Source: DATLSM01 sp049585815 (GTDB taxonomy: Bacteria > Actinomycetota > Thermoleophilia > Solirubrobacterales > 70-9). From it: a stretch of 64,000 nt of DNA. Both the position numbers and the translations under genes were made by a program. Below the pieces are notes generated by a model. It saw only the letters and a list, made by a program, of their open reading frames with translations. It had not been told where the DNA came from and ran no database searches. The stretch is from contig JBAVAR010000135.1 in the NCBI GenBank assembly GCA_049585815.1, positions 1 to 64,000 on the forward strand, written 5' to 3'. Positions 46,387 to 56,142 of this stretch are shown one piece after another. The number at the start of each line of letters is the position of its first letter. The stretch's first letter is position 1.

Positions 46387-47141
46387 GACGCTGCGGCTGG
46401 CTCAGACTGCAGCGGCGCCAGCCAGGCTGGCGGGAGGATCGGCGGGGTGTGGCCGGGATAGTTCGGGACGAGCCGCTTCGCCAACTCCTCGGCCGGCCGA
46501 CCCTCGATCGCCGGCCGCAGATCGTCGAGGGTCATCGCCAACCCCAGGCTGGGGGCGATCTGGAAGTCGGCGGCGTTCAGTTGCTCGCCGTTCAGAGTCC
46601 CCGCGGCAATCCATCCATCGATCTTTTCCAACATCGCCGGCAGGGCGGCGAGGCTGCGCCGCACGTGTTGGTCATCGGCCTCGTTGAAGCGGGCCGAGAG
46701 GGCGACAATCGGCGCCGCGGTGAGCATCGCCAGATTGATCGGGACGCCGAGGCTGGCCCCCTCAGAGTAGCTGCGCAGCGGCGCCTTGTCTCGCTTGATC
46801 GCCCACCAGAGGATCTGGCGCATCGGCGGCTGGAGCACCTCATCGCCAAAGCGCTCTGCCTCCTCGACCGCCGCTCGTTTCTCCGGGTCTGGGGGAAAGA
46901 GCGGCGGCTGCGGCTGTAAACGATCTAGCTCGCGGGCGATCTCGCGCGAACCCTGCACCCCGCGGCCGTCGAGCTTCAGGGCGGGGACCGTGGTGCCCGG
47001 GAAGCCGACGGCTCGCAGCGCCACCTTGGAGATCACCGGCAGCAGGTCGGTCCGCTTATAGGGGATGCCCTTGTGGTCGAGCATCAGCCCCGCGGCGATG
47101 CTTGGGTGAGAGGCCGGGATCACATAAAGCCGTGCGTCCAC
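46383..47141 (-). CDS. glutathione S-transferase-like protein
   Basis: Thioredoxin-fold N-terminus (MDARLYVIPASHPSIAAGLML, GIPYKRTDLLP, TVPALKLDGRGVQGSREIAREL with the cis-Pro loop) plus an all-helical C-terminal domain, 252 residues. Actinobacteria usually lack glutathione, so its thiol or role is unclear. It is the only minus-strand gene between 39,880 and 64,000. GTG start with TATGCT 8 nt upstream, overlapping the coaX -10 box. Four nt overlap with folK at the 3' end. Confidence 0.85.
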   Translation of the reverse strand: MDARLYVIPASHPSIAAGLMLDHKGIPYKRTDLLPVISKVALRAVGFPGTTVPALKLDGRGVQGSREIARELDRLQPQPPLFPPDPEKRAAVEEAERFGDEVLQPPMRQILWWAIKRDKAPLRSYSEGASLGVPINLAMLTAAPIVALSARFNEADDQHVRRSLAALPAMLEKIDGWIAAGTLNGEQLNAADFQIAPSLGLAMTLDDLRPAIEGRPAEELAKRLVPNYPGHTPPILPPAWLAPLQSEPAAAS

Positions 47142-47149
47142 TGGGAGGC

Positions 47150-47157
47150 AGCATAAT
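47150..47157. promoter_or_regulatory. overlapping divergent -10 boxes, GST / coaX
   Basis: Minus strand TATGCT (47155-47150) is 8 nt from the GST-gene GTG; plus strand CATAAT (47152-47157) is 8 nt from the coaX GTG. The intergenic gap is only 24 nt. Confidence 0.5.
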
Positions 47158-47165
47158 CACCGGCC

Positions 47166-47945
47166 GTGCTTCTCGCGGTCGACGTCGGCAACACCCAGAC
47201 CCATCTCGGCGCCTTTGAGGGCGATCGCCTCGCCGAGCACTGGCGCTTCCAGACCCGTTCGGGAGCGACCGGAGATGAGCTGGCCGAGCGGATCGCCGGG
47301 CTCCTGGCCCTCAGCGGCATGGCTCTCGCAGACCTTGATGCGGTCTGCGTCTCCTCGGTTGTGCCGCCGCTTGGGGCCCAGTACGCCCAGCTGGTCGAGC
47401 GATACCTCGAGGCTGATTGCCTGACGATCGGGCCCGGCGTCAAGACGGGGATGCCGATCCGGATTGAGAACCCGCTGGAGGTTGGTGCCGACCGCCTGGT
47501 CAACTCAATCGCCGCCTTCGAGCGCTTCCAATGCGCCTGCGTCGTCGTCGACTTCGGCACCGGGATCAATATCGACGTCGTCTCGGCGGAGGGCGAATAC
47601 CTGGGTGGCGCGATAGGACCGGGCCTGGAGATTTCGCTCAGCGCCCTGATCGAACGCGCAGCCCGCATCACCCGCATCGACCTGGCCGCTCCTGAGACGG
47701 CGATCGGCCGCTCCAGCCGAGCCGCGATCCAGTCGGGCTTCGTCTTCGGGTTCGCTGGCCTGATCGACGGGCTGGTGGGGAGGATTGAAGAAGAGCTGGG
47801 CGAGGCGCAGCTGCTTGCCACCGGTGGGCTCGCCCACATCGTCGTTCCCTTCACCGAGACGATCGAAGAGGTCGACGACATGCTTACCCTCAAGGGGTTG
47901 CGCCTCATCTATGAGCGAAACAAATCGACAACCCCCGCTGACTGA
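47166..47945 (+). CDS. coaX: type III pantothenate kinase
   Basis: First step of coenzyme A synthesis. The 259-residue protein shows the ASKHA nucleotide fold: DVGNTQTHLGAFEGD at the start, GPGVKTGMPIRIENPLEVGADRLVN, VVVDFGTGINIDVVSAEGEYLGGAIGPGL and ATGGLAHIVVPF. GTG start. In both Bacillus and Mycobacterium coaX lies in this same neighbourhood. Its last 35 nt overlap the start of dusB. Confidence 0.95.
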   Translation: MLLAVDVGNTQTHLGAFEGDRLAEHWRFQTRSGATGDELAERIAGLLALSGMALADLDAVCVSSVVPPLGAQYAQLVERYLEADCLTIGPGVKTGMPIRIENPLEVGADRLVNSIAAFERFQCACVVVDFGTGINIDVVSAEGEYLGGAIGPGLEISLSALIERAARITRIDLAAPETAIGRSSRAAIQSGFVFGFAGLIDGLVGRIEEELGEAQLLATGGLAHIVVPFTETIEEVDDMLTLKGLRLIYERNKSTTPAD

Positions 47946-48948
47946 TCCATTCCGGATCGCCGAGATCGAGATCCCCAACCGTGTCTTGCTCGCGCCCCTG
48001 GCGGGAATCGGCAACTGGTTCGTGCGCTTACAGGCAAGGCGCCACGGCGCAGGGCTGGCGGTCTCGGAGATGGTCTCCAGCTTCGGTTTGCACCATCGCA
48101 ACGAGCGCACGTTGCGCGAGTTGATGCGGATCCACCCCGACGAGCACCCGGTCTCCATCCAGCTCTTCGGACACGACCCCGAGGTGATGCGCTCAGGCGC
48201 CGCGATCGCTGCCGAGGCCGGTGCTGATCTGATCGACATCAACATGGGCTGTCCGGTGCGCAAGGTACGCCGCACCGGGGCCGGCGCCGAGCTGCTGCGC
48301 AACCCGGACCTCGCCCTCGCCCTCGCCCTCGCGGCAGCCGAGGGCAGTGGCCTGCCGGTGACCGTGAAGCTGCGCTCGGGGGTCGAGGCCGGCGATCGCT
48401 CCGGGTTTGAACTGGCCCTGCGGCTGGCCTCCGAGGCCGGCGTCGCCGCCATCGCCTTTCATCCCCGGGCCGCGACGAGCGGCCACAAGGGTGCGCCGGA
48501 CTACGGGTTGACCCGTGAGCTGGCAGAACGCATCGACGTGCCGGTGATCATCTCCGGTGGCCTGGCGAGCGCCGAGGCCGCGCGGCGCGCCTACCTGGAA
48601 TCCGGCGCCGATGCGGTGATGATCGCTCGCGGCGGACTCGGCAACCCGTGGGTGTTTGAGGAGTTGAGCGGGCGCCGTTCGGGGGGACCCGCACGCGATG
48701 AGGTCATCGCCGAGCTGCTCTGGGTGATCGATCGGGCAGAGGAGCATCTCGGGGCGGAGCGGGGGGAGCGGTACCTTCGCAAGTTCTACCCCTGGTATCT
48801 GCCCCTCCTCGACCCACCCCCCCCAATCGCCGAAGAGCTTCAGCGAAGCGCCGATCTGCGGCGCGCCCGAGCTCTGGTCGCCTCTCTCGCCCACCCCGTC
48901 AGCGGCGTTGATCAGTTCGAAATAGCCGGAGTCGACCCCTCGCTATAA
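47911..48948 (+). CDS. dusB: tRNA-dihydrouridine synthase
   Basis: FMN enzyme that reduces uridine to dihydrouridine in tRNA. The 345-residue protein reads RVLLAPLAGIGNWFVRLQAR, then IDINMGCPVRKVRRTGAGAELL with the catalytic Cys, and FMN-site strand VIISGGLASAEAARRAYLESGADAVMIARGG. ATG at 47911 inside the coaX end; the frame upstream of it does not look like protein. Followed by greA and lysS, an order known from clostridia. Confidence 0.93.
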   Translation: MSETNRQPPLTDPFRIAEIEIPNRVLLAPLAGIGNWFVRLQARRHGAGLAVSEMVSSFGLHHRNERTLRELMRIHPDEHPVSIQLFGHDPEVMRSGAAIAAEAGADLIDINMGCPVRKVRRTGAGAELLRNPDLALALALAAAEGSGLPVTVKLRSGVEAGDRSGFELALRLASEAGVAAIAFHPRAATSGHKGAPDYGLTRELAERIDVPVIISGGLASAEAARRAYLESGADAVMIARGGLGNPWVFEELSGRRSGGPARDEVIAELLWVIDRAEEHLGAERGERYLRKFYPWYLPLLDPPPPIAEELQRSADLRRARALVASLAHPVSGVDQFEIAGVDPSL

Positions 48949-49031
48949 TCCCGCGACTTCGTGCCCAGGTGCGGCGAGCAAGATCCGTCGTATCCGGGTT
49001 TTTTGGGTCTGGGAGCCAATTCCCGGCTCCC
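48944..49031 (+). promoter_or_regulatory. greA promoter and leader hairpin
   Basis: TATAAT (48944-48949) overlaps the dusB stop. In the leader, GGGAGCC-aattccc-GGCTCCC (49011-49031) makes a 7-bp hairpin 27 nt before the greA GTG. No T-run follows, so it is not an obvious attenuator. Confidence 0.4.
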
Positions 49032-49058
49032 CCGCAAACAGAAGCGAGGTTTGACACT

Positions 49059-49538
49059 GTGAGTCGCCAGGCCGTCATCACCCCAGAAGGGCTCGAGAAA
49101 CTGAAAGAGGAGATCGAGCACCTCTCGACGACCAAACGCCGCGAGGTCGCGGAGCGGATCAAAGAAGCACGGGAGTTCGGCGACATCTCCGAGAACGCCG
49201 AGTACGACGACGCCAAGAACGAACAGGCGCTGCTGGAGGGGAGGATCGCCCAGCTCGAGGAGCGGCTGCGTCGCGCCACCGTGATCGACGAGAAGGCGCT
49301 TGGCACCGACGAGGTGAAGTTCGGCTCGGTGGTCCATGTCAAGGATCAGAAGACCGGCGACTCGCAGAAGTTCCAGATCGTCGGCTCGACCGAGGCGAAC
49401 CCGCTCGAGCACAAGCTCTCCAACGAATCCCCGATCGGCAAAGCGCTGGTCGGTCGCAAGCGCAACGATCTGGTTACGGTCGAGGTGCCGCGGGGGCCCA
49501 AGAAGAAATTGAAAATCACCAAAATCGAGACGGCCTAG
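49059..49538 (+). CDS. greA: transcription elongation factor GreA
   Basis: Rescues backtracked RNA polymerase by stimulating transcript cleavage. The 159-residue protein has the N-terminal coiled coil with the active acidic tip (REFGDISENAEYDDAKNEQ, where the acidic pair sits) and a C-terminal FKBP-like domain ending SPIGKALVGRKRNDLVTVEV. GTG start gives the standard length. Confidence 0.96.
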   Translation: MSRQAVITPEGLEKLKEEIEHLSTTKRREVAERIKEAREFGDISENAEYDDAKNEQALLEGRIAQLEERLRRATVIDEKALGTDEVKFGSVVHVKDQKTGDSQKFQIVGSTEANPLEHKLSNESPIGKALVGRKRNDLVTVEVPRGPKKKLKITKIETA

Positions 49539-49545
49539 GGCTAGA

Positions 49546-49551
49546 TAGGCT
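49546..49551 (+). promoter_or_regulatory. -10 box of lysS, leaderless spacing
   Basis: TAGGCT, 8 nt before the ATG at 49560. Confidence 0.4.
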
Positions 49552-49559
49552 CGCCCGCG

Positions 49560-51029
49560 ATGAGCGAGCCGCAGACCTCAGACGTCCTCGCCGACCGGCG
49601 GGAGAAGCTGGAGCGGATTCGCGCGGCCGGGATTGACCCCTTCCCGCATGAGTTCGCCGGGCGGGAGGACATCGCCGAGGTTCGCGCCGCCCACGAAGGC
49701 CTCGCGTCGGGAATCGAGACCGAGTCCATGCACCGGGTTGCCGGGCGCATCATCGCTCGGCGCGGTCACGGTAAGGCCGCGTTTCTCGACCTCCGCGATG
49801 GAAGCGGCCAGATCCAGCTCCATGCCCGCGAGGACCTGCTTGGTCCGGAGGCCTTTGAGCTGCTCGTCCACCTCGACCTCGGTGACATCGTTGGCGTCGA
49901 GGGGACGGCGATGGCGACCCGCAGCGGTGGAGAGCTGACCCTGGCGCTGAGCCGCTGGCGTCTGCTCGCCAAGAGCCTGCGTCCCCCCCCGGGCAAGTAC
50001 CACGGTCTCGAGGACACCGAGACCCGGTACCGTCGACGCGAGCTCGACCTGATCGCCAATGAGGAGAGTCGCCGTCTCTTCACCCTGCGCACCCGCACGG
50101 TGAGCGAGGTCCGCCGCTGGCTCGATGAGCACGGCTATCTCGAGGTCGAGACGCCGATCCTGCAGCCGCTCTACGGAGGTGCCCTAGCCCGGCCCTTCCT
50201 CACCCACCACAACGCCCTCGACCGCGACCTCTACCTGCGGATCGCGACCGAGCTGTACCTCAAGCGCCTCGTCGTCGGCGGCCTCGACCGCGTATATGAG
50301 TTGGGCAAGGATTTCCGCAACGAGGGCATCTCGCACAAGCACAACCCCGAGTTCACAATGCTCGAGTGGTATGAGGCGTACGCCGACTACGAGAAGACCG
50401 CGCACGACCTCGAGCTGCTTGTCGCTGAGGTGGCGGAGCGGGTGCTGGGAACGACAAGGGTGGCGCGAGCAGAGGGGGAGATCGACTTCGCGCCGCCGTG
50501 GAGGCGGGTGACCCTGCGCGAGGCAATCGCCGAGCGCACCAGGATTGACATAAACGAGCACCCGACCCGGGAGGCTCTGGCGGCGGCGATGGGCAGCGAG
50601 GCCAACCCCGCCGAGGGCTGGGGGAAGCTGGTCGACGGTCTGCTCGCCAAGGAGGTTGAGCCGCATCTACTCCAGCCGACGTTCATCTTCGACTACCCGG
50701 TTGCGCTGTCGCCGTTCGCCAAGGCACATCGCTCCGAGCAGGGGCTGGTCGAGCGCTGGGAGGCGTTCGTCGGTGGCGTCGAGATCGCCAACTCGTTCAG
50801 CGAGCTCAACGACCCCGATGAGCAACGACGGCGCTTCCAGCAACAGGAGGCCGAGCTGCGCCGCGGCGATGAGGAGACGCAGCCCTACGACGAGGCTTTC
50901 GTCGAGGCGCTCGAGCAGGGGATGCCGCCAACCGGTGGTGTCGGCCTCGGGATCGACCGGCTGGTGATGGTCATGACCGGTGCCAGTAGCCTGCGCGAGG
51001 TGCTGCTCTTCCCGGCGATGCGGTCCTGA
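49560..51029 (+). CDS. lysS: lysyl-tRNA synthetase, class II
   Basis: Charges tRNA-Lys. The 489-residue protein has the N-terminal OB fold (anticodon binding, residues 60-150), motif 2 as [20 protein letters not shown], and motif 3 as [31 protein letters not shown] is the motif 1 area. Standard length. Confidence 0.97.
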   Translation: MSEPQTSDVLADRREKLERIRAAGIDPFPHEFAGREDIAEVRAAHEGLASGIETESMHRVAGRIIARRGHGKAAFLDLRDGSGQIQLHAREDLLGPEAFELLVHLDLGDIVGVEGTAMATRSGGELTLALSRWRLLAKSLRPPPGKYHGLEDTETRYRRRELDLIANEESRRLFTLRTRTVSEVRRWLDEHGYLEVETPILQPLYGGALARPFLTHHNALDRDLYLRIATELYLKRLVVGGLDRVYELGKDFRNEGISHKHNPEFTMLEWYEAYADYEKTAHDLELLVAEVAERVLGTTRVARAEGEIDFAPPWRRVTLREAIAERTRIDINEHPTREALAAAMGSEANPAEGWGKLVDGLLAKEVEPHLLQPTFIFDYPVALSPFAKAHRSEQGLVERWEAFVGGVEIANSFSELNDPDEQRRRFQQQEAELRRGDEETQPYDEAFVEALEQGMPPTGGVGLGIDRLVMVMTGASSLREVLLFPAMRS

Positions 51030-51044
51030 TCTCAGTCCAAAAGG

Positions 51045-51057
51045 CCGCTTAGAGCGG
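51045..51057 (+). terminator. weak hairpin after lysS
   Basis: CCGCT-tag-AGCGG followed by AAATTT. Only a 5-bp stem, so low certainty. Confidence 0.25.
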
Positions 51058-51097
51058 AAATTTGAGGCCCGAAGCCGGTTGGGTGCTGTCGGTATCG

Positions 51098-51144
51098 TTT
51101 AAAGGGCACATGGGTGCCTCCCGATATTCAAAGGGCATATGCGG
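51098..51144. repeat. direct repeat upstream of clpC
   Basis: TTTAAAGGGCACATGGG (51098-51114) and TTCAAAGGGCATATGCG (51127-51143) match at 14 of 17 positions and start 29 nt apart. They lie 46-91 nt before the clpC start, so could be a tandem regulator site. They do not match CtsR, HspR or ClgR consensus sites. Confidence 0.5.
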
Positions 51145-51188
51145 TACTTACCCGACCGAGCTGAGTTGGACTAGGTAGAGAGGTTCAT

Positions 51189-53789
51189 TTGTTCGAGCGA
51201 TTCACAGAGCGAGCCCGTCAAGTTGTCGTCCTGGCACAGGAGGAGGCGCGCACGCTGAAGCACAACTACATCGGCACCGAGCACATCCTGCTGGGACTGC
51301 TGCGCGAGGAGGAGGGGCTGGCGGCCCGCGTCCTCGAGTCGCTCGACATCACGGTTGAAAGGGTCCGCTCGCAGGTCGTGCGGATCGTCGGCTCCGGCGA
51401 GGAGGTCACCTCCGGACAGATCCCGTTCACCCCACGCGCCAAGAAGGTGCTGGAGCTGGCGCTGCGCGAGGCGCTCTCCCTCGGTCACAACTACATCGGC
51501 ACCGAGCACATCCTGCTCGGTCTGGTGCGTGAGAACGAGGGCGTCGCCGCTCGCATCCTGCTCGACTTCGACGCCGACTCCGACAAGATCCGCAATGAGG
51601 TGATCCGGATGCTCTCCGGGCCCGGCGGTCGCCGCCAGGGCGCCGGCGCCGGCGCCGGCCAGGGCGAGGGGAAGAAGTCCTCGAAGCTGCTCGACCAGTT
51701 TGGCCGCAACCTGACCAAACTCGCCGAGGAGGGCAAGCTCGACCCTGTGATCGGCCGCGAGACCGAGATCGAGCGGATCATGCAGATCCTTTCCCGGCGA
51801 ACCAAGAACAACCCGGTCCTTCTGGGCGAGCCCGGCGTTGGAAAGACAGCCGTGGTGGAGGGTCTCGCCGCCCGCATCAACAAGGGCGAAGTCCCGGAGC
51901 TGCTGAAGAACAAGCAGATCTACACGCTCGACCTGGCGGCCCTTGTCGCCGGTTCCAAGTACCGGGGCGAGTTCGAGGAGCGGCTCAAGAAGGTGATGAA
52001 GGAGATCACCCAGCGCGGCGACATCATCCTCTTCATTGACGAGCTGCACAACCTGGTCGGCGCCGGGGCGGCGGAGGGAGCTATCGACGCAGCTTCGATC
52101 CTGAAGCCGGCGCTGGCTCGCGGCGAGATCCAGACGATTGGAGCGACGACGCTCGACGAGTACCGCAAGTACCTGGAGCGGGACTCGGCGCTGGAGCGTC
52201 GCTTCGCCCAGATCAGGGTCGATCAGCCCTCGGCCGAGGACACCGTGAGGATCCTCGAAGGACTCCGCGAGCGCTACGAGCAGCACCACCGAGTGACGAT
52301 CAACGACGACGCCCTCGCTGCGGCGGCCGAACTGGCCGACCGCTACATCTCAGACCGCTTCCTCCCTGACAAGGCGATCGACCTGATCGACGAGGCCGCC
52401 TCGCGGATGCGCATCAAGTCGATGAGCGCGCCGCCGGTCTACCGCGATCTCGAGGAGGAAATCGAGACGACTCGGCGTGAAAAGGAGGCCGCGATCGAGG
52501 CCCAGGAGTTCGAAAAGGCCGCGAGCCTGCGCGATGCAGAGCGCCAGCTGACGACGCGCAAGCGCCAGCTCGAGGACGAGTGGGCGGAGGGCGAGAACGG
52601 CGAGCGGCCGGAGGTCGGTGAGGAGGAGATCGCCGACATCGTCTCGATGTGGACCGGTATCCCGGTCTTCAAGCTGACCGAGGCCGAGACCAAGAAGCTG
52701 ATTCGGATGGAGGAGGAACTGCACAAGCGGGTGATCGGCCAGGAGGTTGCGATCACCGCTGTCTCCAAGGCGATCCGCCGCTCGCGGGCCGGAATCAAGG
52801 ACCCAAAGCGACCCGCCGGTTCGTTCATCTTTCTCGGTCCCTCGGGGGTCGGCAAGACCGAGCTCGCCCGCACCCTCGCCGAGTTCCTCTTCGGTGACGA
52901 GGAGGCGATGATCCGGATCGACATGTCCGAGTACATGGAGAAGCACGCGGTCAGTCGCCTGGTTGGTTCGCCTCCGGGCTACATCGGCTACGACGAGGGC
53001 GGTCAGCTGACCGAGGCCGTGCGGCGCAAGCCCTACAGCGTGCTGCTGCTCGACGAGATCGAGAAGGCGCACCCCGATGTCTTCAACATCCTGCTGCAGA
53101 TCCTCGAGGACGGCAGACTGACCGACGCGCAGGGCCGGACGGTCGATTTCCGCAACGCGATCGTGATCATGACGTCGAACATCGGCGCTTCGGAGATCGC
53201 CAAGAACACCTCGATCGGGTTCACCGTTTCCGATGAGACCGGCATGTCCTATGACGACATGAAAAACCGAATTATGGGCGATCTGAAAAAGGTGTTCCGG
53301 CCGGAGTTCCTGAACAGAATCGACGAGGTGATCGTCTTCCACAAGCTTGCCAAGGATGAGGTGAAGGAGATCATCGAGCTGATGATCGCCCGCGTGCGGG
53401 TCCAGGTCGCCGAGCACGAACTGCAGCTGGAGCTGACGGAGGAAGCCAAAGACCTTCTCGTCGAGAAGGGCTGGGACCCATCGATGGGCGCCCGGCCATT
53501 GCGCAGAGCGATCCAGCGCTACATCGAGGATCCGTTGGCGGACGAAGTCCTGCGCCAGGGCCCGATGACGCCGGGATCGACCGTGATGGTTGCCCGCGAT
53601 CCCTCCGGCGATGAGGAGGACCATCCGCTCAGCCTGACGATCATCGAGCCGGCGAAGCCGCCCGAGAAACTACCGCCGGAGCCCGAGCCCGAGAAGGTCG
53701 GAGTCGGCGCCAAAAAGCTCAGCGACGGTGACCCCGACCACGAGTCCGAGGGGGGCGAGGAGTCGCCCACCGGCGACCACGAGTCCTGA
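51189..53789 (+). CDS. clpC: ATP-dependent Clp protease ATP-binding subunit ClpC
   Basis: HSP100 unfoldase that feeds ClpP and handles damaged or regulatory proteins. The 866-residue protein starts with TTG ([20 protein letters not shown], the canonical ClpC N-terminus), followed by the double Clp-N repeat, AAA1 with Walker [10 protein letters not shown], a UVR-containing middle region ([21 protein letters not shown]), and AAA2 with [10 protein letters not shown]. The C-terminal 45 residues are a Pro/Glu-rich acidic tail. No ctsR, mcsA or mcsB genes precede it, unlike in Bacillus. Confidence 0.97.
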   Translation: MFERFTERARQVVVLAQEEARTLKHNYIGTEHILLGLLREEEGLAARVLESLDITVERVRSQVVRIVGSGEEVTSGQIPFTPRAKKVLELALREALSLGHNYIGTEHILLGLVRENEGVAARILLDFDADSDKIRNEVIRMLSGPGGRRQGAGAGAGQGEGKKSSKLLDQFGRNLTKLAEEGKLDPVIGRETEIERIMQILSRRTKNNPVLLGEPGVGKTAVVEGLAARINKGEVPELLKNKQIYTLDLAALVAGSKYRGEFEERLKKVMKEITQRGDIILFIDELHNLVGAGAAEGAIDAASILKPALARGEIQTIGATTLDEYRKYLERDSALERRFAQIRVDQPSAEDTVRILEGLRERYEQHHRVTINDDALAAAAELADRYISDRFLPDKAIDLIDEAASRMRIKSMSAPPVYRDLEEEIETTRREKEAAIEAQEFEKAASLRDAERQLTTRKRQLEDEWAEGENGERPEVGEEEIADIVSMWTGIPVFKLTEAETKKLIRMEEELHKRVIGQEVAITAVSKAIRRSRAGIKDPKRPAGSFIFLGPSGVGKTELARTLAEFLFGDEEAMIRIDMSEYMEKHAVSRLVGSPPGYIGYDEGGQLTEAVRRKPYSVLLLDEIEKAHPDVFNILLQILEDGRLTDAQGRTVDFRNAIVIMTSNIGASEIAKNTSIGFTVSDETGMSYDDMKNRIMGDLKKVFRPEFLNRIDEVIVFHKLAKDEVKEIIELMIARVRVQVAEHELQLELTEEAKDLLVEKGWDPSMGARPLRRAIQRYIEDPLADEVLRQGPMTPGSTVMVARDPSGDEEDHPLSLTIIEPAKPPEKLPPEPEPEKVGVGAKKLSDGDPDHESEGGEESPTGDHES

Positions 53790-53801
53790 GTCCCCGCGCA
53801 G

Positions 53802-54932
53802 GTGCGTGAGCCGGGCCGCAGCGCGATCGGGACCTGGAGCGGCGGAAGGTATCTGCATTTCGGGGAGGCGATCGAGGAGGACCGGCTCGCCGCGATCATG
53901 CGTCCCGGCGGGGGGGTCGACACTGTCCTGACCGCCGACGCATACGGGCAGGGTGAGGCCGATCGCCTCCTCGGGCGGGCGATCGCCGGGGTGCCGCGTG
54001 ACTCCTATTGCCTGACCGGCGCAGTCGGTCACGACTTCTATCAGGGCGAGCGCGACGGTCCGCGGGGATTTCCTCGTTTCACCGACCCGAATCAGCGTGC
54101 GGCCGCCGACTATGGCGGATATCTGAGGATGGCGGTTGAGCGCAGCCTTGAGCGGCTCGGCGTCTCCACCTTTGACCTGTTGCTCCTCCACAACCCCGAT
54201 CGGGTCGGTTATTCCAGCGAGGCGGTCTGGGACGGGATGGAGGCGCTGCGGGAGGCGGGTCTGACGGCGTCGATCGGTATCGCCCCCGGACCGGCCAACG
54301 GATTCACGCTTGACCTAGTCGCCTGTCTGGAGCGTTTCGGCGAGCGGATTGACTGGGCGATGATCATCCTCAACCCTTTTGAGCCCTGGCCGGGGGAGCT
54401 TTGCCTAGACGCCGCCGCCCGCCACGAAGTGAGGGTGATCACCCGCGTGGTCGACTACGGCGGAGTCTTCTGGGGGGACATGAGCCCAGGGATGGAGCTG
54501 GCAAAGAGCGATCACCGGGCCTTTCGCCCCGCCGGGTGGCTCGAGGCCGGGTTGAAGAAGCTCGCCCAGGTGGCACCGATCGGCGAGCGCACGGACCTCA
54601 CTCCAATCCAGCTCGCCTGTCAGTGGAACCTTGCCCATCCGGCGGTCGAGTGTGTTGTCCCCACCCTGATCCAGGAGGCCGGTCCCGGAGCACGGCCGAT
54701 CGAGGACAAGCGGGCGGAGCTGGCGCGGCTACCGGTCGAGCAGCGACTCGGCGAGGGGGACATTGCAAAGATCCGAGCTGTCGGCGACAACACCGGCTGC
54801 ATGGCGCTGAAGGGGGCCAGTCCAGAGCATGAGGGGCAGGAGCGGCCCGACCGCTGGGCATTGAGCGAGGATCTCGCGGAGGTCGGCGGGCGCTGGGGGA
54901 TCGACCCAATGCGCGATCTCGTCCAGCTCTGA
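53802..54932 (+). CDS. aldo/keto reductase-like protein
   Basis: NAD(P)H-linked oxidoreductase fold of 376 residues, inferred from VDTVLTADAYGQGEADRLLGRAI (substrate/Tyr region), YLRMAVERSLERLGVSTFDLLLLHNPD (family signature), AMIILNPF and the C-terminal PTLIQEAG segment. Some family landmarks are loose, so activity is uncertain. GTG start 12 nt after clpC, so probably co-transcribed. It occupies the position radA holds in Bacillus between clpC and disA. Confidence 0.8.
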   Translation: MREPGRSAIGTWSGGRYLHFGEAIEEDRLAAIMRPGGGVDTVLTADAYGQGEADRLLGRAIAGVPRDSYCLTGAVGHDFYQGERDGPRGFPRFTDPNQRAAADYGGYLRMAVERSLERLGVSTFDLLLLHNPDRVGYSSEAVWDGMEALREAGLTASIGIAPGPANGFTLDLVACLERFGERIDWAMIILNPFEPWPGELCLDAAARHEVRVITRVVDYGGVFWGDMSPGMELAKSDHRAFRPAGWLEAGLKKLAQVAPIGERTDLTPIQLACQWNLAHPAVECVVPTLIQEAGPGARPIEDKRAELARLPVEQRLGEGDIAKIRAVGDNTGCMALKGASPEHEGQERPDRWALSEDLAEVGGRWGIDPMRDLVQL

Positions 54933-55021
54933 ACAGCGCAAGCCTTGACAAAGTCCATCCCGACCTTTCCACACGGATATCACCGGACCGCATTCCAGAG
55001 CGCTTTTTGGCATTCTGAATC

Positions 55022-56137
55022 GTGATGCCTTCATTGTCCGGGGATGAGCTGCATGAGTTGTCAGAACGACAGGATCCCCGCCTAGTAAGAGCCCTTGACG
55101 TTGTCGCCCCGGGTAGCGCTTTGCGCGAGGGGCTCGACAACATCGTCCACTCCCGAACCGGTGGCCTGATCGTGGTCGGTGACCTGGAGGAGGTCTCCCA
55201 CCTGCTCTCCGGAGGGATCAAGCTGGACATCGATTACACCCCGGCGATGCTGTACCAGGTGGCGAAGATGGACGGCGCGATCGTCCTCAACGCCGAGGCG
55301 ACAAACATCGCCTGGGCGAATGTGCAGTTGATGCCGGACCCGACCATTCTCTCCTCGGAGACCGGTACTCGCCACCGCACGGCCGAGCGCGTCTCCAAAC
55401 AGACCGACGCCCTGGTGATCGCGATCTCCCAACGGCGGGACGTCGTCTCCCTCTATGTCGAGGGAACCAAGTACATCCTCCAGGACATTCCCGCTGTGCT
55501 TGCCAAGGCAAATCAGGGTCTGGCGACGCTTGACAAGTACCGCGATCGACTCGACCAGGTTTCCGCTCGCCTCACGGTGCTCGAGTTCGAGGGCGGTGGC
55601 GTTCTCTATGACGTGCTCGCCGTTCTTCAGCGAGCCGAGCTGGTGACCCGGATGGCGGTCGAGGTCGAGCGCTACATCGTCGAGCTCGGCACCGAGGGGC
55701 GACTGATCGAGATGCAGCTGGAGGAGACGATGGTAGGTGTCGCCGCCGATAAGGCGGCGCTCGTCCGCGACTACTCGGTCGAGGACTCCGAGCAGAACCT
55801 CGCGGCCGTCCTTTCTGCGCTGTCGCGGATGCCCCACCAAGACGTGCTCGACTTCGGCCGCCTTGCCGAGCTGCTCGGCTATGACCGCAAGTTGAACACC
55901 CTGGACTTCCCGGTTGCGCCCCGCGGCTACCGCGTGCTGGGGCGGATCCCGCGAGTACCCAAGCTTGTCGTCCAGAAGATCATCCACGAACTCGGCGGGC
56001 TGGAGGAGGTCCTGGCGGCCTCCGACGCCGATCTCGAGGCCGTTGACGGAGTCGGGCCCACCCGGGCTAAGGACATCCGCGAGGGCCTGCGGCGACTTCA
56101 GGAGGTCGATTTGGTCGACCGGTACCTACAGAGCTGA
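55022..56137 (+). CDS. disA: DNA-integrity scanning diadenylate cyclase
   Basis: Makes cyclic di-AMP from two ATP while scanning DNA. The 371-residue protein has the DAC domain with the DGA motif (KMDGAIVL, residues 84-86) and RHR motif (TGTRHRTAERV, 117-119), the linker helices, and a C-terminal helix-hairpin-helix region (VDGVGPTRAKDIREGLRRL) that binds branched DNA. GTG start followed by ATG. CATTCT lies a few nt before the start. A TTGACA at 54945 exists without a convincing -10 partner. Confidence 0.97.
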   Translation: MMPSLSGDELHELSERQDPRLVRALDVVAPGSALREGLDNIVHSRTGGLIVVGDLEEVSHLLSGGIKLDIDYTPAMLYQVAKMDGAIVLNAEATNIAWANVQLMPDPTILSSETGTRHRTAERVSKQTDALVIAISQRRDVVSLYVEGTKYILQDIPAVLAKANQGLATLDKYRDRLDQVSARLTVLEFEGGGVLYDVLAVLQRAELVTRMAVEVERYIVELGTEGRLIEMQLEETMVGVAADKAALVRDYSVEDSEQNLAAVLSALSRMPHQDVLDFGRLAELLGYDRKLNTLDFPVAPRGYRVLGRIPRVPKLVVQKIIHELGGLEEVLAASDADLEAVDGVGPTRAKDIREGLRRLQEVDLVDRYLQS

Positions 56138-56142
56138 CGGCG

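Noticed and set aside
51030..51188. CtsR, HspR or ClgR operator in front of clpC
   Set aside because: None of the known consensus patterns is present; only the unexplained direct repeat remains.
54945..54975. TTGACA as a -35 box for disA
   Set aside because: A perfect -35 hexamer occurs, but no acceptable -10 stands 16-18 nt downstream.
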